Assembly (NCBI GenBank): GCA_963714125.1
Contig: OY970234.1
Span: forward strand, 1,798,001 to 1,862,000
Reading direction: 5' to 3'
Source: CAWCAW01 sp963714125
GTDB taxonomy: Bacteria; Actinomycetota; Acidimicrobiia; Acidimicrobiales; UBA8190
Length of the DNA: 64,000 nt
Shown here piece after piece: positions 8,894 through 17,422 of this stretch (within the stretch, counting starts at the first letter, position 1; each line of letters starts with the position of its first letter). The position numbers were made by a program, and so were the translations under genes. A model generated the notes under the pieces. It did no database searches, was not told the origin of the DNA, and saw only the letters and a program-made list of their open reading frames with translations.

Positions 8894-9874
8894 ATGGCAC
8901 CTGTCACCCGATTTGGACTCCAGATCCCGAGTTTCACTTACCCCGACGACCCGGAGAACCTGTTCGAAAAGGTGGTGTCCATCGCGCAATGCGCGGAGTC
9001 GTCGGGTTTTGACTCGGTGTGGGTCATGGATCATTTCTTTCAGATCCCCATGGTGGGCGGGAGAGACGAGCCCATGTTCGAGGCCTACACGCTGCTCGGC
9101 GGCCTCGCCGCCCGCACCACTCGCGCTCGGCTGGGCGCCATGGTGAGCGGTGTCACCTACCGGAACCCCGCCCTTTTGGCCAAGGAGGTGACGGCGCTCG
9201 ACGTGTTGTCCAACGGTCGCGCCGTGCTCGGTATTGGCGCCGCCTGGTTCGATGCCGAGCACGACGGCTTGGGTTTCGATTTCCCGCCCTTGACGGAGCG
9301 GTTCGGTCGCCTCGAAGAGGCCCTGCAGATCTGTCGGCTGATGTTCACCGAAGAAGTGCCGAGCTTCGAAGGGAAGTACTACCAAATCCGCGGGGCGGTC
9401 AATCGGCCCCGCCCGCGCCAAGCCGGTGGACCACCCATCCTCATCGGTGGCAGCGGCGAACGGCGTACGTTGCGACTGGTGGCGCAGTACGGCGATGCTT
9501 GCAACATCTTCGGCGACGTCGACACCGTGGCCCACAAGCTCGACGTATTGGCCAAGCACTGTGACGCTCTGGGCCGCGACCCGGCCACCATCACCAAGAC
9601 CCGGTTGGGGACCTTGGTCATCGCGCCCACCGCGGCCGAGGCCGAGAAACAGCTACGTGAGCACCAGGCCCGTCTGCAGCTACCCGACGAGGTGGTGCGG
9701 GCCATGGTGGTGGCTGGAGATCCCGATGCCGTGGTGGCCCAGGTGGCGCGCTATCTCGATGCCGGGCTCGATGGGCTGGTGTTCAACATGCCCGTTGCCT
9801 ATGACCTCGACGCCGTGGCCCTGGCCGGACAGACGCTGACCGAGGCCTTCGGAGGCATCGACACCCGGACCTGA
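8894..9874 (+). CDS. LLM-class F420-dependent oxidoreductase
   Basis: 326 residues with a luciferase-like TIM barrel. Visible family features are the N-terminal strand RFGLQIPSF, SSGFDSVWVMDHFF, the middle segment GRAVLGIGAAWFDAEHDGLG, and PPILIGGSGERRTLRLVAQYGD. The last two are characteristic of the F420-binding LLM family (TIGR03560-like by eye). It would reduce or oxidise an unknown small organic substrate in the cytoplasm using F420 or flavin. The ATG at 8894 is chosen because the barrel starts there. It is one of three such enzymes in the window. Confidence 0.85.
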   Translation: MAPVTRFGLQIPSFTYPDDPENLFEKVVSIAQCAESSGFDSVWVMDHFFQIPMVGGRDEPMFEAYTLLGGLAARTTRARLGAMVSGVTYRNPALLAKEVTALDVLSNGRAVLGIGAAWFDAEHDGLGFDFPPLTERFGRLEEALQICRLMFTEEVPSFEGKYYQIRGAVNRPRPRQAGGPPILIGGSGERRTLRLVAQYGDACNIFGDVDTVAHKLDVLAKHCDALGRDPATITKTRLGTLVIAPTAAEAEKQLREHQARLQLPDEVVRAMVVAGDPDAVVAQVARYLDAGLDGLVFNMPVAYDLDAVALAGQTLTEAFGGIDTRT

Positions 9875-9887
9875 GCTCAGTGCAGCG

Positions 9888-10997
9888 TCACGCCCACAGC
9901 GACTCTGGAGACACGGCGGGGCGACCGAGCGCCTCGGCCACGGCCTCGTTGGTGAGGAAGCCCGACAAGGTGAGCAGTCCTCCGGCCAACGACGGATCGG
10001 CGGCAATGGCATCGCGAACGCCATGGTCGGCCACCGCCAGCGCGTACGGGAAGGTGGCGTTGGTGAGTGCGTATGTCGAGGTGTGGGGGACTGCCGAGGG
10101 GATGTTGCCCACGCCGTAGTGAAGTACACCGTGCTTCACCACCACCGGGTGCTCGTGGGTGGTCTCCACCGTGGTGGCCACGCACCCGCCTTGGTCGACG
10201 GCCACGTCGACGATCACGGTGCCCGGCTTCATCTGCGCCACCATGTCCTCGGTGACCACGATGGGGGCTCGGCCCCCCGGCACCAGCACGGCACCGATGA
10301 GAAGGTCGGCTTCGAGCAGAGAACGCTCGATCACCCCTCGATTCGACATGAGCGTCATGATGCGACCGCGGTGGATCTGGTCCACCATGCGCAACCGGTC
10401 CAAGTCGCGATCGATGAGGAAGACCTCGGCCTCCATGCCCTGGGCGATCCACGCCGCATTCGATCCCACCGTTCCCGCCCCGATCACCACCACACGCGCC
10501 GGTCGCACGCCCGGCGCGCCGCCCAGAAGAACGCCGCGGCCCCCGTTGTCGCGTTCGAGGAAGTGGGCACCGATCTGGGGGGCGAGGCGACCAGCCACCT
10601 CACTCATGGGAGCCAGGAGAGGCAATGCTCCTGACGGCAGCCGCACCGTTTCATAGCCCAGTGCCGTCACCCCGGAGGTAAGCAGGGCGTCGGCCAACTC
10701 CGGGTACGCAGCCAGATGGAGATAGGTGAAGAGGACGAGACCGGAGCGAAAGAACTGGTGCTCTTGCTCCTGAGGTTCTTTGACCTTGAGCACAAGCTGG
10801 GCACCCCAGGCATCCTCAGCCGTGACCATGGTCGCTCCGGCGGCGACGTAGTCGGCATCGGTGAGCGAAGACCCGGCACCGGCACCGCTTTCCACCAGGA
10901 CGCGATGTCCACGCACGGTCAGCTCGCGCACGCCGTCGGGTGTGACTGCTACTCGGTTCTCTCCCGGTTTGACTTCGGAGGGAACGCCGACGATCAC
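9888..10997 (-). CDS. ald: Alanine dehydrogenase
   Basis: 369 residues, the usual length. It converts L-alanine, NAD+ and water to pyruvate, ammonia and NADH. The N-terminus VIVGVPSEVKPGENRVAVTP is the family's opening. The substrate lysine lies in LVLKVKEPQ, the NAD fold in VVVIGAGTVGSNAAW, and the late signature HYGVGNIPSAVPHTSTYALT is exact for Ald. The start is a GTG at 10997; the frame is open further upstream, but no family extends there. It is divergent from fumC with about 170 bases between, which contain an 11-base inverted repeat. Confidence 0.94.
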   Translation of the reverse strand: MIVGVPSEVKPGENRVAVTPDGVRELTVRGHRVLVESGAGAGSSLTDADYVAAGATMVTAEDAWGAQLVLKVKEPQEQEHQFFRSGLVLFTYLHLAAYPELADALLTSGVTALGYETVRLPSGALPLLAPMSEVAGRLAPQIGAHFLERDNGGRGVLLGGAPGVRPARVVVIGAGTVGSNAAWIAQGMEAEVFLIDRDLDRLRMVDQIHRGRIMTLMSNRGVIERSLLEADLLIGAVLVPGGRAPIVVTEDMVAQMKPGTVIVDVAVDQGGCVATTVETTHEHPVVVKHGVLHYGVGNIPSAVPHTSTYALTNATFPYALAVADHGVRDAIAADPSLAGGLLTLSGFLTNEAVAEALGRPAVSPESLWA

Positions 10998-11046
10998 CCC
11001 AATGACGCTAGTGCCGGCCCACCCGCTGCGGAGCCCGCCCACCTCC

Positions 11047-11098
11047 CCGGCACGCCGTGGCGAGGCGTCTCACCTGGAGCGCGCCCCCGGCGTGCCGG
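11047..11098. promoter_or_regulatory. Inverted repeat in the ald-fumC divergent region
   Basis: CCGGCACGCCG at 11047-11057 is the exact reverse complement of CGGCGTGCCGG at 11088-11098. The centres are about 41 bases apart, close to four helical turns. It sits between the divergent ald and fumC starts. It may be a paired half-site for a regulator or a stem; which one is inference. Confidence 0.4.
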
Positions 11099-11169
11099 TA
11101 CCGTGGAGATAGGCGAGCACGGGCCCGGCCACCACCCAGAGAGCCGGCCCGGGCCAGAAAGGCGACCAC

Positions 11170-12558
11170 GTGACGACGACGCGCATCGAGACCGACTCCA
11201 TGGGGCCCATCGAGGTTCCCGCTGACCGCTACTGGGGTGCGCAGACGGCTCGCTCGCTTGTCCATTTCTCCATCGGCGCAGACAAGATGCCCCGTGCCGT
11301 CATTCGGGCCTTCGGGATCTTGAAGGAAGCCGCGGCGCTGACCAATGCCGAGTTGGGCAAGCTCGACGACGTCCGGGCCGAACTGATCGTGGCCGCCGCC
11401 AAGGAGGTGCGTGACGGCAGCCTCGACGCCCACTTCCCCCTGCGCATTTGGCAGACCGGCAGCGGGACCCAGACGAACATGAACGCCAACGAGGTGATCT
11501 CTAACCGAGCCATTGAAATGGCGGGCGGGGAGATGGGCTCCAAGATCCCGGTGCACCCCAATGACGACGTGAACATGTCGCAGTCGTCCAACGACACGTT
11601 CCCCACCGCCATGCACATCGCCGCCGCCGAGGAGATCGTCAACGCCCTGCTGCCCGCACTACAGGAGCTACGCAACGCCCTTGATGTCAAAGCGGGCGAG
11701 CTGGCCGGAGTGGTGAAGATCGGCCGTACCCATTTGATGGATGCTGTTCCTCTCACCCTGGGCCAGGAATTCTCGGGCTATGTGGCGCAGCTCGACGCCG
11801 ATGTGGCGCGCCTGCGCGGTGGGCTCGGTGACCTCTACGAGCTCGCCCTGGGGGGAACAGCGGTGGGAACGGGGCTCAATACCCACGTCGAGTTCGGCGA
11901 TCGTTCCGCCCGACACATTGCGGACGCCACTGGGCTTCCCTTCGTGTCGGCGCCCAACAAGTTCGCCGCCTTGGCCGCCCATGACGCACTGGTGCACACC
12001 AGCTCCACCTTGCGTACGTTGGCGGTGTCGCTCACCAAGATCGCCGATGACGTCCGCTGGCTCGGTTCCGGACCACGCAGCGGCTTGGGCGAACTCATCC
12101 TTCCGCCCAACGAGCCGGGCTCGTCGATCATGCCGGGCAAGGTCAACCCCACCCAGTGCGAAGCCTTGATGATGGTGTGCATTCAAGTCATGGGTAACGA
12201 CGCGGCAGTCGCAATAGCGGGGAGTCGGGGAAACCTCGAACTCAATGTCTGCAAGCCCGTCATCATTCACAACGTGCTGCACTCGGTGCGTCTGTTGACC
12301 GACGCCATGGGCACCTTCCGCCGCTACTGCGTCGAAGGGATTGAGCCCGACCTGCCTCGCATCAGGCAGAACCTCAACAACTCCTTGATGCTCGTGACCG
12401 CACTCAATCCCCTCATCGGCTACGACAAGGCGGCCGTAGTGGCCAAGAAGGCGTACACGGAAGGCTCCACGCTGCGAGAGGCCGTGGTCGCCTTGGGGTA
12501 TCTCACCGGCGAGGAGTTCGATCAAGCCGTGCGCCCCGAGGACATGACACACCCTTGA
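11170..12558 (+). CDS. fumC: Class II fumarate hydratase
   Basis: 462 residues, normal length. It interconverts fumarate and malate in the TCA cycle. The superfamily signature [15 protein letters not shown], holding the catalytic Ser loop, is present, as are [15 protein letters not shown] and [20 protein letters not shown], which mark fumarase rather than aspartase or argininosuccinate lyase. [17 protein letters not shown] carries the catalytic His. The GTG at 11170 gives [12 protein letters not shown], the usual N-terminus. Confidence 0.95.
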   Translation: MTTTRIETDSMGPIEVPADRYWGAQTARSLVHFSIGADKMPRAVIRAFGILKEAAALTNAELGKLDDVRAELIVAAAKEVRDGSLDAHFPLRIWQTGSGTQTNMNANEVISNRAIEMAGGEMGSKIPVHPNDDVNMSQSSNDTFPTAMHIAAAEEIVNALLPALQELRNALDVKAGELAGVVKIGRTHLMDAVPLTLGQEFSGYVAQLDADVARLRGGLGDLYELALGGTAVGTGLNTHVEFGDRSARHIADATGLPFVSAPNKFAALAAHDALVHTSSTLRTLAVSLTKIADDVRWLGSGPRSGLGELILPPNEPGSSIMPGKVNPTQCEALMMVCIQVMGNDAAVAIAGSRGNLELNVCKPVIIHNVLHSVRLLTDAMGTFRRYCVEGIEPDLPRIRQNLNNSLMLVTALNPLIGYDKAAVVAKKAYTEGSTLREAVVALGYLTGEEFDQAVRPEDMTHP

Positions 12559-12776
12559 TAGAGGGTCATGTGGTTTTAGACCCAGCGACTCCAAACGAGA
12601 CCGTGCACGTCAGCCTCATGGATCACCCACATGTCGACGAGTTTCGGATTCCTCCGATCGCGGTTGCGTGGGTCAGGACGCCGCCCGGCGTCCGCACATT
12701 GCCGTGCGATCAGGTCCTCCTCCAGACTGCCGGCGGGCAATGGCTCACCTGGCACTATTGGTGGCGTGAAGGCTGA
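12559..12776 (+). CDS. Possible small ORF upstream of the methyltransferase
   Basis: A frame open from just after the fumC stop to a TGA at 12776, overlapping the methyltransferase start by 11 bases. Its C-terminal part contains AWVRTPPGVRTL and WLTWHYWWREG, rich in Trp. No start codon with a good ribosome site is obvious and no family is recognised. Codon use is more AT-tolerant than fumC, as in the following methyltransferase. It may be a short coupled gene or chance. Confidence 0.25.
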
Positions 12777-13539
12777 GTTACCAACTGACCAGGAGGCTCA
12801 CGCACGAGTCACCAGGCAGGCTTACGACCGGTTGGCGTCCGTGTGGTCAGCGACGACCGATGACGGCCCCTTCAACGGCCACATGGAGCGCCCTGCCCTC
12901 CGCTCGTTGGTGCCGCCGAAGCTGTCTGGCGTCACGGTTCTCGACGCCGGGTGTGGTGCCGGTGGCCAAGCTGAGTGGTTGCTGAATCAGGGAGCGGACG
13001 TGATCGGGATAGACCTAAGCCCGGCGATGGTTGAGGAGGCCCGCCGCCGTTGCGGAGGTCGAGGCCGATTCTTCGCGGGTGATCTCGCCGAACCGTTGGC
13101 GCTTGATCCCCACTCTGTCGACGGAATCACCTGTTCACTCGCACTCCATTACGTAAAGGATTGGACGGTTCCGCTTCGTTCGTTCGCTACTGCGCTCCGA
13201 CCACGAGGCTGGATCGTCATCTCCCTCGACCATCCCTTTGCGCCGCCACTTCCCAGCCAACGTGCCGGCTACTTCGACACCGAACTAGTCAGTGATACTT
13301 GGACCAAGTCCGAGGTCGAGGTCACCCAGTACTTCTGGCGCCGACCGCTGTCGGCAGTCATCGAGGCGTTTACTGATTCCGGTTTCGTGTTGGATGGGCT
13401 GGTCGAGGCACAGCCCACCGCAGAGGCAGTTCGGCTGTTCCCCGATGAGCTTGCGCCGGTGTTAGGTGTTCCATGGTTCATCGTGTACAGACTGCGCTTC
13501 GCTGGCGGGGACAATGCAGAATCGAGAGGTGTCACGTAG
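12766..13539 (+). CDS. Class I SAM-dependent methyltransferase
   Basis: 257 residues. Motif I VLDAGCGAGG binds SAM, followed by GIDLSPAMVEEARRR (motif II acidic residue) and ITCSLALHYVKDW. The C-terminal part contains QYFWRRPLSAVIEAF and SGFVLDGLVEAQP. The same blocks occur in the methyltransferase at 40208, so the two are paralogues. The acceptor substrate is unknown. I chose the GTG at 12766 because the fold starts there. Codon use includes more A/T-ending codons than its neighbours, hinting at transfer. Confidence 0.85.
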   Translation: MKAELPTDQEAHARVTRQAYDRLASVWSATTDDGPFNGHMERPALRSLVPPKLSGVTVLDAGCGAGGQAEWLLNQGADVIGIDLSPAMVEEARRRCGGRGRFFAGDLAEPLALDPHSVDGITCSLALHYVKDWTVPLRSFATALRPRGWIVISLDHPFAPPLPSQRAGYFDTELVSDTWTKSEVEVTQYFWRRPLSAVIEAFTDSGFVLDGLVEAQPTAEAVRLFPDELAPVLGVPWFIVYRLRFAGGDNAESRGVT

Positions 13540-13672
13540 TCGCGCCTAGCTGACCGACCGCTTGTGACGATGATGTTCGGTTCCTGGAGAGGTCGTTTCT
13601 GACCTGACGGACCGGGATCACCCTGAACTCGGACTATCGGGCGGGTCCTTCTCGGAAGGCGAGCTGCGCCAC

Positions 13673-14233
13673 CTAGATCTTTTGCAATACCTGCCCAAGG
13701 ATCCGCTCAAGTTGGGCTTGGCTCAGGGCATTTGCACCGAGCACCAGCACGTCGCCGTCCTTGGTGGCATCGAGAATCTCTCGCGGCCCGCCACCAGGAG
13801 CAAGGTTTTGAGTTGCCCAGTATGCCGGTTTTCCATCGACCGTCACTGACGCATACGTAAGGGCGGTCGTTGTAAACCCGGGCGGAGGGTTCATGGGGAC
13901 AGGGGGGATACCGCCGGAGTGGGCGAGCTTGAACGCTGCGACCGCACTCGGTCCCCAGTAGACCGCTAGAAACAACGGGGTCGGGAATGAACCAATTGGT
14001 GCAGATGCCGCAGCGGCGCCCTGCCATTCGCAGATGCTCTGATTCTGCTTTCCTGGCAACGGGGCTGTGGGCCCAACCTTTGCAGCGTGCTCGCCGAGCG
14101 CCTGGGTCAGTTGGGCAGGACTCAACAACGAGCACGCGGAGCGAGCCGAGGTTGTGTTCGTTCCTGTCGTTCCGCAGCCGTCAACGACACACACCGAAAT
14201 GGCCAGCACCAACCCGACCAGCCAACGATCCAT
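13673..14233 (-). CDS. Putative lipoprotein, DUF3558-like
   Basis: 186 residues. The N-terminus MDRWLVGLVLAISVCVVDGC is a lipoprotein signal with Cys 20, although the lipobox VVDGC has an unusual Asp. The mature part, CSLLSPAQLTQALGE...SICEWQG, has the paired-Cys pattern of actinobacterial DUF3558-type lipoproteins; the family call is by eye. The ATG at 14233 is preceded by GGAGGG. It would sit on the outer face of the membrane. It converges with the methyltransferase gene. Confidence 0.72.
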   Translation of the reverse strand: MDRWLVGLVLAISVCVVDGCGTTGTNTTSARSACSLLSPAQLTQALGEHAAKVGPTAPLPGKQNQSICEWQGAAAASAPIGSFPTPLFLAVYWGPSAVAAFKLAHSGGIPPVPMNPPPGFTTTALTYASVTVDGKPAYWATQNLAPGGGPREILDATKDGDVLVLGANALSQAQLERILGQVLQKI

Positions 14234-14436
14234 ATCCCTCCAGTATCTCTCGCTACGGGAGAGAAGGCTCGGAACTTTCTGCGACAGCGAACCGAGCGAA
14301 AACGCCGGTTCTGAGTGCTTTGAGCAGCACCAGCCCGACCGTTCGGGTCCCAATCGCAGGGACATGTCGGGACTCCGGCGTGAGGGTGTCCTGTTCCTCG
14401 GATGCAAGTGGCGGCGCGGGCGCTAGCGTCGGCCCC

Positions 14437-14727
14437 ATGCAGGTGCTCGAACCGGCCGATGTGGACGAGGCGCTGGCCCACGACATGGACTGGCGACGCC
14501 AAGACGCGCAACTGGTCAAAGTGTGGCGAGGGCGAAACTTCGTTGATGCGCTCGGCTACGTCAACGCCGTGGGGGCGTTGGCCGAAGGCGTCGATCATCA
14601 CCCCGATATTGACATCCGCTGGAACACCGTTACGTTGCGGCTCACCACACATTCGGCGGGGGGAATCACTGAAGCCGATCTCAGCCTGGCGCGCCAGATC
14701 GACGCCATGGCGATTGCGCCGTCGTAG
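14437..14727 (+). CDS. Pterin-4-alpha-carbinolamine dehydratase
   Basis: 96 residues, the usual size. The catalytic signature is EGVDHHPDIDIRWNTVTLRL with the two adjacent His and the Pro, followed by THSAGGITEADLSLARQID. The enzyme removes water from 4a-hydroxytetrahydrobiopterin; in bacteria without aromatic hydroxylases it may have other pterin roles. The ATG at 14437 is the first start that gives a normal N-terminus. It is followed closely by the DUF6687-like gene. Confidence 0.9.
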   Translation: MQVLEPADVDEALAHDMDWRRQDAQLVKVWRGRNFVDALGYVNAVGALAEGVDHHPDIDIRWNTVTLRLTTHSAGGITEADLSLARQIDAMAIAPS

Positions 14728-14759
14728 TCCGTTCGCTCCGGCACGACCTATCGTTTCCC

Positions 14760-15761
14760 ATGGCCCGATCGACGCGACGACAGCGTTCGTGGGCATACGT
14801 GCCCGTGGAGGGGTTGGCGGGCCGGCCCCATGTGATGGTGGACGGGGCACCGCGTCCCGGCACTGCCCTCACGTTGTCGCATTGGCCGGGCACGCCCACA
14901 CCCAAAGCCCTATGGGCGGACTTGTCCGCGCAGATCGTTCTTAACGCGCTCGATCAGCCCGACGTGTTCCCCAAGGCAGTGACGGTGGCTACCGTCGATC
15001 ACAAGGACGTCGACGGTGTTGTCTCCGTCGCCTTGTTGGTACATGAGGGCTTGGCCGAAACGCATGGGGCGCTTCTGGTCGAGGCGGCGCGCGTTGGCGA
15101 TTTCGATGTCGTCACTGATTCCCGCGCTGCCATGGTGGCGTTTGCCCTCGGCGCGCTGAACCGATCAGGAACACTGGCCGAAACACTGGAGGCTCTGCCG
15201 AGCCTGGCAGGGGACCCCGCCGCCTACGAGACGCTGTGGGGCCCCGAGCTCTCGGCCTATCAAAGCTCCGTCGACGGCCGGGACCACGGGTGGTGGACGT
15301 TGGAGGAAATGAACGATCTCGACTTGGCCGTTGTCACGGTGCGCGGCCCGGGTCTAGGTGCAGCGGTGGGGACGAGCGGCCAAGGCGGTCAACCGGGTCA
15401 ACGGAGTCCGGCCGACGCCGTGCATCGGGCTGCTGTGCATTCGGCCACCGAGTGTCTGCGGGTGGCCACCGTGGCACCGGGCTTCTACGAGTTGCGTTAC
15501 CGCTACGAGTCCTGGGTCCGCCTGGCGAGTTACCGCCCTCGTCTCCGAGTGGACCTCGGACCCTTGGCGGAAGTGTTCAATGCCGCCGAGGTCAGCGGCG
15601 CGCGCTGGGAGTTCGAAGGTGCGGGCGCCCTGGCCCCGGCGCTGCGATTGGTCGGCGGAGCTCGCAGCAGCCTCGACCCTCGGTTCTTCGTTGAAACGGT
15701 GTGCGCCTACCTGGAGCAGGCCGATGCGGGTCCGGCCGCATGGGACCCCTACGTCGAGTGA
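14760..15761 (+). CDS. DUF6687-like protein with a DHKDVDG motif
   Basis: 333 residues, cytoplasmic, no membrane segments. It resembles actinobacterial proteins grouped as DUF6687 (recognised by eye). Near residue 80 it has ATVDHKDVDGVVSVALL, which looks like the DHxDxDG metal motif of DHH-type phosphoesterases, and a later DFDVVTDSRAA. A phosphoesterase role is only a hypothesis, since no second DHH domain is seen. It lies 32 bases after the pterin dehydratase gene and converges with pspAB with only four bases between stops. Confidence 0.7.
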   Translation: MARSTRRQRSWAYVPVEGLAGRPHVMVDGAPRPGTALTLSHWPGTPTPKALWADLSAQIVLNALDQPDVFPKAVTVATVDHKDVDGVVSVALLVHEGLAETHGALLVEAARVGDFDVVTDSRAAMVAFALGALNRSGTLAETLEALPSLAGDPAAYETLWGPELSAYQSSVDGRDHGWWTLEEMNDLDLAVVTVRGPGLGAAVGTSGQGGQPGQRSPADAVHRAAVHSATECLRVATVAPGFYELRYRYESWVRLASYRPRLRVDLGPLAEVFNAAEVSGARWEFEGAGALAPALRLVGGARSSLDPRFFVETVCAYLEQADAGPAAWDPYVE

Positions 15762-15765
15762 CGGC

Positions 15766-16434
15766 TCAGGCGGAGGCGATGGGAAGGTCCCAAATCGGGA
15801 ACCATCGAGTCAGATCGGTTTCGAACGGCAGGTCGGAGGCGAGCACGCTCTTGAGGCGAAGCTCCAACTCCGAGTCGCGCTGTTCCTTGCCGGTGGGGGC
15901 GAAGGGGTAGAAGGTTCCCTGCTTGGCCAGGTAGACGAGGTAGACGGGTCGCGTGATGGACGCCTCGGATGCCATGGACTCGTCGGGGTCGGTGCTGGCG
16001 CCCGCCGTCGGGTCGGGCGGGGCGGGGGCGAAACCGAAGACCGAGCACAGGAGCTGCTGGCTCCACCCGGCATCTTCGAGAGACGAGTGCACCATGTGCA
16101 CCCGAGTCACCAGATCGTCGATCTGGCCCCCTTCGACGATGATCCAGCGGTAGCCAAAGCTGTCACTCACGTGGCGCACCGTCAGCGCCGCCGCCGATCC
16201 CGCCACGGCTGTTTTGGGGTCTGAATCGTCGATCTTGAGGAGCTTTTCGAGCTCGCCTTGCATGTCGGCGAAGGGTTGGCCGGCGGGAGGCTTGAAGCAC
16301 ACGCCGGCTCGACCCGTGGACACGACGCCAGTGGACACCTGCAGCGTCACGGCCGCCGAGGGCAGCGCGAAGAGCGCGTCAAGATTGGCCTTCACCGGCT
16401 TGGTGCGACCGAGAATGGTGTCGAGCAGTCCCAT
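15766..16434 (-). CDS. PspA-associated protein PspAB
   Basis: 222 residues beginning MGLLDTILGRTKPVKANLDA, the typical PspAB opening, followed by LFALPSAAVTLQ. The middle contains FGYRWIIVEGG and the end PVYLVYLAKQGTFYPFAP. PspAB proteins accompany PspA in actinobacterial membrane-stress operons; the biochemical role is unknown. It is the third gene of the unit pspA-htpX-pspAB, about 50 bases after htpX. Confidence 0.85.
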   Translation of the reverse strand: MGLLDTILGRTKPVKANLDALFALPSAAVTLQVSTGVVSTGRAGVCFKPPAGQPFADMQGELEKLLKIDDSDPKTAVAGSAAALTVRHVSDSFGYRWIIVEGGQIDDLVTRVHMVHSSLEDAGWSQQLLCSVFGFAPAPPDPTAGASTDPDESMASEASITRPVYLVYLAKQGTFYPFAPTGKEQRDSELELRLKSVLASDLPFETDLTRWFPIWDLPIASA

Positions 16435-16486
16435 CAGGCCACCGCTTGCGCCGGTGCCGGCGGCAGCGACATATCGTCCTTCGTGG

Positions 16487-17422
16487 TCATGAAGGCTGGT
16501 TCATCTCGGCTTCGAGTTTGGCCAGCTGGTCGAGCCGCTTTTGTAGCGGAGGGTGGGTCGAGAACAGCGACGACAAGCTGGCTCCGTTGGCGATGGCCGG
16601 CGTGAAGTAGAAGGCGTTGAAGTGTTCGGCGGAACGAAGGTCGCGCGTGGGGATTCGACTCATCTCGCCGCTCACTTTGACAAGGGCCGAGGCCAACAGC
16701 GACGGGCGCCCGATCAGGATGGCCCCGGAGCGGTCGGCAGCCAGCTCGCGATAGCGCGACAGCGCCATGGTGAGAAGGAAGCTGATGGCATAGACAATGG
16801 CCGAGACCACGAGCACCCCCATTTCGATGAGGGCGAGCTGGCTCCCGCTCTGGTTGTTGCGGCCTCCGCCTCCGCCACCAAATCCGCCGAAGAGCCCCGT
16901 GAAAAGCATGACCCTGGTGAGCAGTCCGGCCAGCATGCCGAGGAAGCTGGCGATGGTCATGACGGCCACGTCGCGATGGGCGACGTGGGAGAGCTCGTGG
17001 GCGAGGACCGCCTCCAGCTCGGGTTCCTCCAAACGACGCAGAATCCCGCGCGTGGCGCAGACCACCGAGTTGTTGGGGTTGCGCCCGGTGGCAAAGGCGT
17101 TGGGCATGTCAACCTCGGCGATGGCCACCCGAGGCTTCTTCATGTCGGCCAGGGCGCACAGGCGATCGACGACGCCGTGCAACTCCGGCTCTTGTTCGGG
17201 GGTGACGATGTGGCCGTGCATGCCCCACAGGGCGATCTTGTCTGAGAACCAGTACTGGCAGAACGCCAGAATGCCCACGATGACGAGGATGGGGGCCAGT
17301 TGGAGTCCGGTGGCGAAAAGGATCCCGATGACGGCCGCGTAGAGCACGACGATGAAGAAGCCGGTGAGGAACATGCGGAACGTGAGTCCGCGATCGGCGG
17401 GTATGCGGCGGGAGATGGCCAT
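16487..17422 (-). CDS. htpX: HtpX-like M48 zinc metalloprotease
   Basis: 311 residues. Two N-terminal helices (about 15-55) are followed by the zinc motif HELSHVAHRD, two more helices and the third zinc ligand in SRYRELAADR. GRNPNNSVVCATRGILRRL is typical of HtpX. The Gly-rich linker GGFGGGGGGRNN near residue 180 is longer than in E. coli HtpX. It degrades misfolded membrane proteins. Its ATG overlaps the pspA stop by one base (TGATG), so translation is coupled. Confidence 0.92.
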   Translation of the reverse strand: MAISRRIPADRGLTFRMFLTGFFIVVLYAAVIGILFATGLQLAPILVIVGILAFCQYWFSDKIALWGMHGHIVTPEQEPELHGVVDRLCALADMKKPRVAIAEVDMPNAFATGRNPNNSVVCATRGILRRLEEPELEAVLAHELSHVAHRDVAVMTIASFLGMLAGLLTRVMLFTGLFGGFGGGGGGRNNQSGSQLALIEMGVLVVSAIVYAISFLLTMALSRYRELAADRSGAILIGRPSLLASALVKVSGEMSRIPTRDLRSAEHFNAFYFTPAIANGASLSSLFSTHPPLQKRLDQLAKLEAEMNQPS

